Positions 55,854 to 64,000 of a DNA stretch of 64,000 bases are shown here, piece by piece (position 1 is the stretch's first letter; each line of letters opens with the position of its first letter). The notes under the pieces were generated by a model, which was not told the DNA's origin, did not search any database, and was given only the letters and a program-made list of their open reading frames with translations. Source of the DNA: Oryzisolibacter sp. LB2S (lineage in GTDB: Bacteria > Pseudomonadota > Gammaproteobacteria > Burkholderiales > Burkholderiaceae_C); the NCBI RefSeq assembly GCF_040732315.1, contig NZ_CP160388.1, positions 2,632,494-2,696,493 of the forward strand. Direction: 5' to 3'. Made by a program: the position numbers and the translations under genes.

Positions 55854-58475
55854 ATGCACATGACGCCACCCGACCTATCCGCGCACACGCCGATGATGGC
55901 GCAATACCTAGCCCTCAAGGCCCAGCACCCCGACACGCTGCTGCTCTACCGCATGGGCGACTTCTACGAGCTGTTCTACGCCGACGCCGAGAAGGCCGCG
56001 CGGCTCTTGGACATCACGCTCACGCAGCGCGGTCAGTCGGCCGGCCAGCCCGTGACCATGGCCGGCGTGCCGTTTCATGCGCTGGAGAATTACCTGGGCC
56101 GGCTGATACGGCTGGGCGAGTCGGTGGCCATTGCCGAGCAGGTGGGCGAGGTGGGTGCGGCCAAGGGGCCGGTGGAGCGCAAGGTGGTGCGCGTGGTCAC
56201 GCCCGGCACGCTCACCGACAGCGAGCTGCTGTCCGACAAGAGCGAATCCGTGCTGCTGGCCGTACACCAGGGCAAGCGCGCGCGCTGCGGCCTGGCCTGG
56301 CTGGCCGTGACCCAGGGCGTGGTGCAGCTGGCCGAATGTGCGCTCGACGAGCTCGGCGGCTGGCTCGCGCGCATCGCGCCCAGCGAGCTGATCTACAGCG
56401 CCGGCATCACGCAGCGCTTCGAGGAGCAGCTTCAGCAGCTGCGCCAGGGCGGCGCGTTCACCTGCCCCATGAGCCTGCGGCCCGACTGGCAGTTCGACGG
56501 CGCCCTGGGCGAGCGCAAGCTGCTCGAACACCTGGGCGCGGCGAGCCTTCAGGCCTGGAACGCTGAGGGACTGACCGACGCCCACGCCGCGGCCGCGGCG
56601 CTGCTGCAATACGCCGAGCACACCCAGGGCCGCGCGCTCACCCACGTGCACAGCGTGCGCGTGCAGAAAAGCGATGCGCTCATCCACCTGCCGCTGGCCA
56701 CGCGGCGCAACCTGGAGCTCGTCAAGACGCTGCGCGGCGAGGACGGGCCCACGCTGCTGTCGCTGCTCGACACCTGCATGACCGGCATGGGCAGCCGCCT
56801 GCTGCGCAGCTGGCTGCTCGAGCCGCGGCGCGATCGCAGCGAGGCACGCCAGCGCCTGGCCGCCACGGCCGCCCTGCGCGGCGCCGGCAGCGGCCAGGGG
56901 CCGTGGCAGCTGCTGCGCGAGGCGCTGAAGGGCGTGAGCGACGTGGAGCGCATCACTGCGCGCATCGCACTGCGCCAGGTGCGCCCGCGCGAGCTCGTGG
57001 CTCTCGGCAAGACACTACAAAAAGCAGAGCTTCTTGCGCAGAACAGTCAAGTGCCGGAGCCCTATTTGGCTCAAATCTTCAGCGCGCTGCAACCGCCCCA
57101 GGAGGCGACCGAGCTGCTGCGCACCGCGCTGCTGGAGGAGCCCGCCGCCCTGGTGCGCGACGGCGGCGTGATCGCCCCGGGGTTCGACGCCGAGCTCGAC
57201 GAGCTGCGCGCGATACAGAACAACTGCGACGACTTTCTGCTCGACCTGGAGACGCGCGAGAAGGCACGCACCGGCATCCCCAATCTGCGCGTGCAGTTCA
57301 ACAAGGTGCATGGCTTCTACATCGAGGTCACGAGCAGCCATGTGGACAAGGTGCCCGACGACTACCGCCGGCGCCAGACGCTGAAGAACGCCGAGCGCTT
57401 CATCACGCCCGAACTAAAGTCGTTTGAGGACAAGGCCCTGTCGGCCCAGGAGCGGGGCCTGGCGCGCGAGAAATGGCTGTACGAGCAGCTGCTCGACCGG
57501 CTCCAGCCCCATGTGCCGCAGCTCACGCGCCTGGCCCAGGCGCTGGCCCAGCTCGACGTCCTCTGTTGCCTGGCCGAGCGTGCACTCACCCTCGACTGGT
57601 GCGCGCCACAGTTCGTCGAGCACCCCTGCATAGAGATAGAGGCCGGGCGCCACCCGGTGGTGCAGGCGCGGCTGGCCGAGACATCCGCCGGCGCGTTCAT
57701 CCCCAACCACACGCGCCTAAACGCCAACCAGCGCATGCAGATCATCACCGGCCCCAACATGGGCGGCAAATCGACCTATATGCGCCAGGTGGCGCTGATC
57801 GTTCTGCTGGCCAGCATGGGCAGCCACGTGCCGGCTGCGAGCTGCCGCCTGGGGCCCATCGACGCCATCCACACGCGCATAGGCGCGGCCGACGACCTGG
57901 CCAACGCCCAGTCCACCTTCATGCTGGAGATGACCGAGGCCGCGCAAATCCTGCACGGCGCAACGCCGCACAGCCTGGTGCTGATGGACGAGATCGGCCG
58001 CGGCACCAGCACCTTCGACGGCCTGGCCCTGGCCAGCGGCATCGCCACGCACCTGCACGACAAGACGCGCGCCTTCACGCTGTTCGCCACGCATTACTTC
58101 GAGCTCACCGAGCTCGCCGCACGCCACGCGCACGCCGTGAACGTGCATGTGGGCGCCACCGAGGCTGGGCACGACATCGTGTTCCTGCACGAGATCCAGC
58201 CCGGCCCGGCCAGCCGCAGCTACGGCATCCAGGTGGCCAAGCTCGCCGGCGTGCCCGCCGCCGTGCTCCACCACGCGCGCCACACCCTGGCGGCGCTCGA
58301 GGAGCGCGCCGGCGAGGACGAGCTGCAGGTGGACCTGTTCGCTCCGCCGCCCGCGCCCGAGGTGCGGGCGGTGAGCGCCGTGGAGGCTGCGCTGGCGCAG
58401 CTCAACCCCGACCAGCTCTCCCCGCGCGAGGCGCTCGATGCGCTCTACCAGCTCAAGCGGCTGGCACCACAGTGA
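55854..58475 (+). CDS. mutS: DNA mismatch repair protein MutS
   Basis: 873-residue mismatch-recognition ATPase. The mismatch-binding phenylalanine motif is in [12 protein letters not shown] near the N-terminus, Walker [10 protein letters not shown] at 633-641, and Walker B with the conserved [13 protein letters not shown]. The C-terminal helix-turn-helix and a short tail complete the protein. The start could also be the ATG two codons later. In the lever region (about residues 388-407) [19 protein letters not shown] is encoded by a family A palindrome, in frame. Confidence 0.96.
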   Translation: MHMTPPDLSAHTPMMAQYLALKAQHPDTLLLYRMGDFYELFYADAEKAARLLDITLTQRGQSAGQPVTMAGVPFHALENYLGRLIRLGESVAIAEQVGEVGAAKGPVERKVVRVVTPGTLTDSELLSDKSESVLLAVHQGKRARCGLAWLAVTQGVVQLAECALDELGGWLARIAPSELIYSAGITQRFEEQLQQLRQGGAFTCPMSLRPDWQFDGALGERKLLEHLGAASLQAWNAEGLTDAHAAAAALLQYAEHTQGRALTHVHSVRVQKSDALIHLPLATRRNLELVKTLRGEDGPTLLSLLDTCMTGMGSRLLRSWLLEPRRDRSEARQRLAATAALRGAGSGQGPWQLLREALKGVSDVERITARIALRQVRPRELVALGKTLQKAELLAQNSQVPEPYLAQIFSALQPPQEATELLRTALLEEPAALVRDGGVIAPGFDAELDELRAIQNNCDDFLLDLETREKARTGIPNLRVQFNKVHGFYIEVTSSHVDKVPDDYRRRQTLKNAERFITPELKSFEDKALSAQERGLAREKWLYEQLLDRLQPHVPQLTRLAQALAQLDVLCCLAERALTLDWCAPQFVEHPCIEIEAGRHPVVQARLAETSAGAFIPNHTRLNANQRMQIITGPNMGGKSTYMRQVALIVLLASMGSHVPAASCRLGPIDAIHTRIGAADDLANAQSTFMLEMTEAAQILHGATPHSLVLMDEIGRGTSTFDGLALASGIATHLHDKTRAFTLFATHYFELTELAARHAHAVNVHVGATEAGHDIVFLHEIQPGPASRSYGIQVAKLAGVPAAVLHHARHTLAALEERAGEDELQVDLFAPPPAPEVRAVSAVEAALAQLNPDQLSPREALDALYQLKRLAPQ
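57015..57075 (+). repeat. Dispersed palindrome family A, copy 8 (inside mutS)
   Basis: Plus strand: AAAAAGCAGAGCTTCTTGCG, then GTGCCGGAGCCCTATTTGGC. It is more diverged than the others. The core A falls at the third codon position here, one frame away from the pepN copy. Confidence 0.7.
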
Positions 58476-58484
58476 TGTAGTTCA

Positions 58485-58540
58485 ACCGCCCACCAGCGCC
58501 CGTCCATTGGGCGCTTACAGCTATTGTTTAAGTAGCTAAG
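58485..58540 (-). repeat. Dispersed palindrome family A, copy 9 (intergenic)
   Basis: Minus strand: TTAAACAATAGCTGTAAGCG, then GGACGGGCGCTGGTGGGC. It lies 10 nt after the mutS stop codon, next to a family B cluster. Confidence 0.8.
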
Positions 58541-58560
58541 CCCATTGACAGACACCCCGC

Positions 58561-58712
58561 CGTCATCCCCGCGAATGCGGGGATCCATGGCGGCCACCAA
58601 TGCGTGGTTCGGAAGACCTGGATCCCCGCCTTCGCGGGGATGACGAGCCCCCTCGGCGCCCATGGCCGAGCCGCCGCAATGCCCCTGGGTCCCCGCCTTG
58701 GCGCGGATGACG
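58561..58712. repeat. Three GGGGATCC-type hairpins (family B)
   Basis: 58561-58587 and its inverted partner 58619-58645, plus a third, less perfect unit at 58685-58712. The 295-bp spacer between mutS and the convergent efflux genes holds only this and a family A copy. No gene or clear U-tailed terminator is seen, so the hairpins may end both transcripts. Confidence 0.85.
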
Positions 58713-58770
58713 AACCTGCATGCCGTGGTCATGCACATCAACAGCCTTCACGACCTGCGCCGGTTCTGCA

Positions 58771-60210
58771 TCACACCTCGCCCCCATCCCAGCCCCCCGC
58801 CAGGTTCTTGAGCAGCGTGCTGGTCGCCAGCAGGCGGCGGTTCTTCACGCCGATCAGGCCGCTCTGGGCGCTCATCACCGCGGTCTGCGCCGTGAGCACG
58901 TTGAGGTAGCCCACGGTGCCGGCCTTGTACTGGTTGTTGATGACAACCAGCGCCTTTTGCGCGGCGGCCAGGGCCTCGGCCTGCACCTGCTGCTGCTCGG
59001 CCAGGGTGCTTGCGGCGACGAGGTTGTCCTCGACCTCCTGCAGCGCCGTGAGCACGCTCTGGCGGTAGCCGGCCGTCGCCAGATCGAGCGCGGCGCGTGC
59101 CGAATCCACGGCCGCCGCGCGCGCGCCGCCGTCGATCAGCGTGGCGGCCAGCGCCGGGCCCAGCGACCAGAACAAATGCGGCGCGCTGATCAGGCCCGCG
59201 AGCTGCGTGCCGCGGTAGCCCGCCGCCGCCGACAGCGTGAGCGCCGGGAAGTAGGCCGCGCGGGCCACGCCCAGATCGGCGTTGGCGGCGGCCACGCGCA
59301 GCTGGGCGGCGGCGATGTCGGGGCGGCGCTGCAAGAGGCGCGCGGGCAGCTCGGCCGGCACCAGCGGCGGCGCGGGCAGCGCGCCCGTCGCCGGCAGGTC
59401 CAGGGCCGCGGGCGCCACGCCGATCAGGGCCGCGAGCGCATGCTCCTGCTGCGCGCGCGTGGCGCCCGCCTCCAGCCACTGGGCCTGGGCGCTCTTGTAC
59501 TGGGCCTCGGCCTGGGCCACGTCGGCGCTCGATGCGACGCCGGCGCGCTGGCGGTTGCGTGTGAGCTGCCAGCTCTGCTCGTAGGCCGCCAGAGTTTCCT
59601 GCAGCAGCCGCTGCTGGGCCTCGGCCGTGCGCAGCGCGAAGTAGCTCTGGGCGAGCTGCGCCTGCAGCGACAGGCGCGCGGCCGCCAGGTCGGCGGCGCT
59701 GGCCTGGGCGTCGGCGCTGGCGGCGTCCACCGCGGCGGACAGGCGCCCCCACAGGTCCAGCTCCCAGCTTGCGTTCAGGCCGATCTGGTCGCTGGTGCTG
59801 GTAATGGCTCCGCTCCCCGCGGCGCCGCTGCGCGCGCGCTGGGCGCTGGCGCCCACACCCAGCGTGGGCGACAGGCCCGCACGGCTGCCCGCGAGCGCGG
59901 CCTGGGCCGCGCGCCAGCGCGCCACGGCCTGGGCGATGCCGGGGTTGCCGGCCTCGGCCCGCTGCTGCAGGCGGTCGAGCGTGGCGTCGCCAAACAGCGT
60001 CCACCACGAGGCGCCAACGACCACGGCGCCGGCCGCAGCAGGCTGCACCGGCTGCGGCACCGGCTGCCATATGCCCTGGGCCGCGGCCTGGGCCGTGGCC
60101 TGTTTGAAGCCCGCGGGCAGGTCCATGGCCGGCGGCTCGTGGGGCGGCGCGCTGGCGCAGCCGGCCAGCGCCAGAGCTGCCCCAACAAACATCAGTTTTG
60201 ATAGCTTCAT
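58771..60210 (-). CDS. Outer-membrane efflux lipoprotein (NodT/OprM family)
   Basis: 479-residue channel protein forming the outer-membrane part of a tripartite pump. The lipobox LAGC puts the lipid on Cys18. Two repeats of the long-helix region follow with [17 protein letters not shown] and the [18 protein letters not shown] element typical of RND channel partners. The ATG overlaps the pump gene's stop (ATGA). The start codon and first codons lie within a family A palindrome. The gene ends in the spacer shared with mutS. Confidence 0.93.
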   Translation of the reverse strand: MKLSKLMFVGAALALAGCASAPPHEPPAMDLPAGFKQATAQAAAQGIWQPVPQPVQPAAAGAVVVGASWWTLFGDATLDRLQQRAEAGNPGIAQAVARWRAAQAALAGSRAGLSPTLGVGASAQRARSGAAGSGAITSTSDQIGLNASWELDLWGRLSAAVDAASADAQASAADLAAARLSLQAQLAQSYFALRTAEAQQRLLQETLAAYEQSWQLTRNRQRAGVASSADVAQAEAQYKSAQAQWLEAGATRAQQEHALAALIGVAPAALDLPATGALPAPPLVPAELPARLLQRRPDIAAAQLRVAAANADLGVARAAYFPALTLSAAAGYRGTQLAGLISAPHLFWSLGPALAATLIDGGARAAAVDSARAALDLATAGYRQSVLTALQEVEDNLVAASTLAEQQQVQAEALAAAQKALVVINNQYKAGTVGYLNVLTAQTAVMSAQSGLIGVKNRRLLATSTLLKNLAGGWDGGEV

Positions 60211-60246
60211 GCGCTTGTCCCGTCTGCGCTGGTGGCCTTTTTGACC
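60193..60246 (+). repeat. Dispersed palindrome family A, copy 10, across a gene junction
   Basis: Plus strand: TTTTGATAGCTTCATGCGCT, then CTGCGCTGGTGGCCTTTTTG. It contains the last residues and stop of the RND pump gene and the ATG plus first codons of the outer-membrane channel gene on the minus strand. Confidence 0.85.
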
Positions 60247-63200
60247 ATGATTGTCCAGAGATGCCCGCCGCCCGCGCGCAGGCGCCGGCGCAGGCGGTCG
60301 AGCTGCACATAGACCACGGGCGTGGTGTAGAGCGTGAGCAGCTGGCTCACCAGCAGCCCACCGACGATGGCAATGCCCAGCGGCCGGCGCAGCTCGGCCC
60401 CTATGCCCTGGCCCAGGGCCAGCGGCAGCGCACCCATGATGGCGGCCAGGCTGGTCATGAGGATGGGGCGCAGGCGCAGGTCGCAGGCGCGGTAGATGGC
60501 CTGGGCGGGCGTGGCATGGCCGGCCTTTTCGCGAGCGAGCGCGAAGTCGATCATCATGATGGCGTTCTTCTTCACGATGCCTATGAGCAGGATCACGCCG
60601 ATGAAGGCGATGAGCGAGAACTCGGTCCTGAACAGCATCAGCGCGAGCAGCGCACCCACGCCGGCCGAGGGCAGCGTAGACAGGATGGTCATCGGGTGCA
60701 CCAGGTCTTCGTAGAGCATGCCCAGCACCAGGTAGATGCTCACGATGGCCGCGAGGATCAGAAGCGGCTGACCCGCCAGCGACTGCTGAAACGCCCCGGC
60801 CGTGCCGCTGAAGCTGCCGCGCACCGACACCGGCACGCCCAGTTGCGCCACGGCGGCGCGTATGGCGTCGTTGGCCTGCGACAGCGACACGCCCTGGGCC
60901 AGGCCGTAGCTGATGGTGCTGGCGGGCGTGCCGGCCTGGTGGTTCACGGCCAGCGGCGTGTTGCTGGTGGTGATGCGCGCGAACGCCGTGAGCGGCACGG
61001 GCTCGCCGCTCGCGTTCACGAAGAAGAAGCCGCGCAGCGTCTCGGGGCTTTGCAGAAAGCGCGGCGCGGCCTCCATGACCACGCGGTACTGGTTCAGCGG
61101 GTTGTAGATCACGCCCACCTGGCGCTGGCCGAAGGCGTCGTTCAGCGTGGCGTCCACCTGCGCCACGGACAGGCCCAGGCGCTTGATCGCGTCGCGGTCG
61201 AGCACCAGCGTGGTCTGCTCGCCAAAGTCCTGCACGTCGCTGTTCACGTCCTCGAGCTCGGGCAGCTGGCTCATGGCCCGGCGTATGCGCGGCTCCCACT
61301 GGCGCAGTTCCTCCACGCCGTCGGCCTGCAGCGTGTAGTCGAACGAGGCCATGCTCTGGCGCCCGCCGATGCGCACGTCCGACTGCTTCATCATGAACAG
61401 GCGCGCGCCCGGCTCGTCCTTGAGCTTGTCGCGCAGGCGCTGTATCACCTCGTCGGACGAGGCCTTGCGCTCGGAGAGCGGCTTGAGCGTCATGAACATG
61501 CTCGCCGCGTTGATCTGCCAGCCCCCCGTGTAGCCTGTGACGTACTCCACCGCGGGGTCCTGCTGCACGATGGCCAGAAAGCGCTTGATGCGCTGCTCCA
61601 TCGCCTGGTAGGAGCTGGCCTGGTCCGCGCGGATGAAGCCCATGATGCGGCCCGTGTCCTGCTCGGGCATGAAGCCCTTGTCGATGCTGCGGTACAGATG
61701 CACGTTGAGCGCCACCACGCCGGCCAGCGCCAGCAGCACCAGCGGCTGGTGGCGCAGCCCCCAGGCCAGGCTGCGGCGGTAGGCGCGCTGGCTGGCGCGC
61801 TCGAGCCGGCCCAGCCAGGCGGCCACGCGCGCCCAGGGGCCGGGCCGCGGCGCGGGCGCCGTGCGCAGCAGGTGGGCGCACATCATGGGCGTGGTGGTGA
61901 GCGACACCACCATGGAGACCAGGATGGCGGCCGACATGACCACGGCGAACTCGCGAAAGAAGCGCCCGACGATGCCGCCCATGAACAGAATCGGCACGAA
62001 CACGGCGACGAGCGACAGGCTCATGGAGACCACGGTGAAGCCGATCTCGCGCGCGCCCTCGAGCGCCGCCTGCAGCGCGCTCTTGCCGCGCTCCATGTGG
62101 CGCAGGATGTTCTCGAGCACCACGATGGCGTCGTCCACCACAAACCCCGTGGCCACGGTGAGCGCCATCAGCGAGAGGTTGTCCAGCGTGTAGCCCGCCA
62201 GGTACATCACGCCGAAGGTGCCGGCCAGCGACGCCGGCACGGCCACGGCCGGCACGAGCGCCGCGCGCCCGTTGCGCAGGAACAAAAACACCACCAGGAT
62301 CACCAGCGCCACGGCGATGAGCAGCGCGCGCTCGACCTCCTGCACCGAGGCACGCAGCGTGGGCGTGCGGTCGGACACCACGGTCAGGTCGATGGCCGCG
62401 GGGATCGATGCCTTGAGCTGCGGCAGCAGCGCGCGCACCTTGTCCACGGCCTCGAGGATGTTGGCGCCGGGTTGCTTGAACACCTGCAGCAGGATGGCCG
62501 GCTGGCCGTTGGCGACGCCGTAGTTGCGCACGTCCTGCACGGAGTCGAGCACCTCGGCGACGTCCGACAGGCGCACGGCCTGGCCGTTGTTCCAGCGCAG
62601 CACCAGCGGCGCGTACTCGGCGGCCGTGCGCGCCTGGTCGTTGGCGGCGATCTGCCAGTAATGGTCCTCGCGCTCGACGGCGCCCAGCGGGCGGTTGGCG
62701 TTGTTGGCCGTGATCGCCTGGCGCACCTGCTCGAGCGCGATGCCGTTGGCCGCCAGGCGCAGCGGGTCCAGTTCCACACGCACCGCGGGCAGCGCGCCGC
62801 CGCTCACGGCCGCCTGGCCCACGCCCTCGACCTGGGAGAGCTTTTGCGCGAGCACGGTGGAGGCCGCGTCATACATCTGGCCGCGCGTGAGGCTGTCCGA
62901 CGTGAGCGCCAGGATCATGATGGGCGCGTCCGCCGGGTTGATCTTGCGGTAGGTGGGGTTGCTGGGCATGCCCGTGGGCAGCAGCGTGCGCGCCGCGTTG
63001 AGCGCGGCCTGCACGTCGCGCGCCGCGCCGTCCACGCTGCGCGAGAGGTCGAACTGCAGCGTGATGCGCGTACTGCCCAGCGTGGAGCGCGAGGTGATCT
63101 CGTTGACGCCGGCAATCGCGCCGAGCGAGCGCTCGAGCGGCGTGGCCACCGTGGCGGCCATGGTGTCGGGGCTGGCGCCAGGCAGGTTGGCGGTGACGGA

Positions 63201-63335
63201 AATGGTCGGGTAGTCCACCTGCGGCAGCGGCGCCACGGGCAGCAGAAAGAACGACACCACGCCGGCCAGCACCAGGCCGAGGGTGAGCAGCATCGTGCCT
63301 ATGGGGCGGTGGATGAAGGGGGTGGAGGGGCTCAT
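60207..63335 (-). CDS. RND multidrug efflux transporter, MdtC/MuxC type
   Basis: 1042-residue inner-membrane proton-driven exporter with 12 helices. N-terminus [23 protein letters not shown] motif with [14 protein letters not shown] (proton-relay Asp pair), and two large periplasmic loops. The segment [12 protein letters not shown] is typical of MdtB/MdtC. AAGGGG precedes the ATG; the open frame beyond it is repeat sequence. No membrane-fusion protein or partner MdtB gene lies in this window; they would be expected further upstream, beyond the palindrome. Confidence 0.93.
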   Translation of the reverse strand: MSPSTPFIHRPIGTMLLTLGLVLAGVVSFFLLPVAPLPQVDYPTISVTANLPGASPDTMAATVATPLERSLGAIAGVNEITSRSTLGSTRITLQFDLSRSVDGAARDVQAALNAARTLLPTGMPSNPTYRKINPADAPIMILALTSDSLTRGQMYDAASTVLAQKLSQVEGVGQAAVSGGALPAVRVELDPLRLAANGIALEQVRQAITANNANRPLGAVEREDHYWQIAANDQARTAAEYAPLVLRWNNGQAVRLSDVAEVLDSVQDVRNYGVANGQPAILLQVFKQPGANILEAVDKVRALLPQLKASIPAAIDLTVVSDRTPTLRASVQEVERALLIAVALVILVVFLFLRNGRAALVPAVAVPASLAGTFGVMYLAGYTLDNLSLMALTVATGFVVDDAIVVLENILRHMERGKSALQAALEGAREIGFTVVSMSLSLVAVFVPILFMGGIVGRFFREFAVVMSAAILVSMVVSLTTTPMMCAHLLRTAPAPRPGPWARVAAWLGRLERASQRAYRRSLAWGLRHQPLVLLALAGVVALNVHLYRSIDKGFMPEQDTGRIMGFIRADQASSYQAMEQRIKRFLAIVQQDPAVEYVTGYTGGWQINAASMFMTLKPLSERKASSDEVIQRLRDKLKDEPGARLFMMKQSDVRIGGRQSMASFDYTLQADGVEELRQWEPRIRRAMSQLPELEDVNSDVQDFGEQTTLVLDRDAIKRLGLSVAQVDATLNDAFGQRQVGVIYNPLNQYRVVMEAAPRFLQSPETLRGFFFVNASGEPVPLTAFARITTSNTPLAVNHQAGTPASTISYGLAQGVSLSQANDAIRAAVAQLGVPVSVRGSFSGTAGAFQQSLAGQPLLILAAIVSIYLVLGMLYEDLVHPMTILSTLPSAGVGALLALMLFRTEFSLIAFIGVILLIGIVKKNAIMMIDFALAREKAGHATPAQAIYRACDLRLRPILMTSLAAIMGALPLALGQGIGAELRRPLGIAIVGGLLVSQLLTLYTTPVVYVQLDRLRRRLRAGGGHLWTIMVKKATSADGTSA

Positions 63336-63405
63336 GTTGTTGCCCCTTCGGTTTTGTGCCTTGGCTGTGAGTTTGTGCGTTGTCGGCCGGGATATGCGCC
63401 CGGCG

Positions 63406-64000
63406 GCGCACTCACTTTCTTTTGCTTCGCCAAAAGAAAGTAAGCAAAGAAAAGGCGACCCCAAGTCTGCGACCCCTTCGCTGCGCTACGGGGCAAACCT
63501 GTGCCGGGGCACTTGCGGGGTGTGCCGCAGAACTCGCTGCGCGCTGACGCGCTCCGCTCAGACAACCGCGGCAAGTCAGACCACGAAGCATGCGCGCTCC
63601 GACGCGCATGCCACCCCGCAAGCGCCCCGCCACAGGCGCAGCCCAAGGGGGGTGAACAGCCCGAGTCGGGCCATCGCTGCGCTCGGCCTGGTATTGCGCG
63701 GCGCAGAGCGCCTACGCCCCGCGGGGCCGAGCGCAGCGATGGCCCGTGTCGCGGGTTCCCTTCTGGCCGTGCCGAGGAGCGCAGCGCATGGGGTGTGCAT
63801 GGGCGTCGAAGCGCCCATGCTTCGTGGTCTGACTTGCCGCATTTGTTTGAACGGAGCGCCGCGGGCGCGCAGTGAGTTATGCGGCACACCCCATGCGCGA
63901 GCACCGCAGGTTGCCCGTAGCGAAGCGAAGGGACACGGACAGCAGGGTCGCCTTTTCTTTGCTTACTTTCTTTTGGCGAAGCAAAAGAAAGTGAGTGCGC
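63406..64000. repeat. Near-palindromic element of about 595 bp with perfect 56-bp ends
   Basis: Bases 63406-63461 and 63945-64000 are exact reverse complements (56 of 56), both containing CTTTCTTTTGCTTCGCCAAA. Inner arms also pair: around 63530-63610 and 63800-63890, joined by GGCAAGTCAGACCACGAAGC on one side and its complement on the other, and GGCCATCGCTGCGCTCGGCC near 63669 with its complement near 63726. The centre is near 63705. Open frames inside are by-products of symmetry. The right end coincides with the window edge and may extend. No transposase is seen. Confidence 0.93.

Noticed and set aside
60211..61881. Upstream extension of the outer-membrane channel frame
   Set aside because: It lies in the middle of the RND pump gene on the same strand in another frame. 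The lipoprotein signal begins at 60210.
60198..63443. 1081-codon plus-strand frame
   Set aside because: It is antisense to a full-length RND transporter; its His/Arg/Gly-rich composition is typical of a shadow frame.
63412..63904. Several open frames of 73-190 codons on both strands
   Set aside because: They lie inside the large palindrome and mirror each other; the encoded text ([11 protein letters not shown] type) is repeat-derived.

Overview
The window looks like the chromosome of a betaproteobacterium of the order Burkholderiales, most likely family Comamonadaceae (Acidovorax/Alicycliphilus/Comamonas type). This rests on high G+C, gene content (FNR-controlled cbb3 oxidase cluster, zapA followed by 6S RNA, Bug-type binding protein) and small dispersed palindromes that I associate with this family. 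It is an inference from the sequence; no database was searched.

Layout. 1-5463: housekeeping genes (lipoprotein, murB, yajQ, a periplasmic aspartic protease, a degenerate HD-GYP protein, plsY, ogt). 5794-13367: a seven-gene cobalamin operon on the minus strand, headed by a cobalamin riboswitch: btuB, cobB, cobU, btuF, btuC, btuD, cobO. Most of its genes overlap by 4 nt. 13402-14222: zapB-like, zapA and the 6S RNA gene. 14265-18036: two coupled cyclic-di-GMP genes. 18175-29274: a microaerobic respiration block: TauE/SafE-like protein, hemN, fnr, a small membrane protein, ccoH, ccoG, ccoP, ccoQ, ccoO, ccoN, ccoS, ccoI, with two FNR boxes. 29386-35670: a stress protein and a malonate-utilisation cluster (matB, enoyl-CoA hydratase, Bug protein, malonyl-CoA decarboxylase, GntR regulator). 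36118-42411: a divergent fatty-acid oxidation operon. 42527-50458: a PilJ-domain protein, ybaK, an aldo/keto reductase, an iron/polyamine-like ABC transporter and an alpha/beta hydrolase. 50551-58475: prfB with its programmed frameshift, pepN, fbp, a tRNA-Thr and mutS. 58771-63335: an RND efflux pump with its outer-membrane channel. 63406-64000: a near-palindrome of about 595 bp with perfect 56-bp ends.

The most unusual theme is repeats inside genes. I count ten copies of one roughly 50-65 nt element (core like ATAGCTGCTTGCGCTT...GCGCTGGAGGCC). Five lie in frame inside genes (btuD, cobU, an enoyl-CoA hydratase, pepN, mutS), in at least three different reading frames. One supplies both the stop of the RND pump gene and the start of the next gene. 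A second element (GGGGTCAGATTCC-type, 79 bp) sits directly after the start codon of btuC, and a third lies inside cobU next to a copy of the first. The genes stay open, so these elements appear to add peptide segments, as Rickettsia palindromic elements do.
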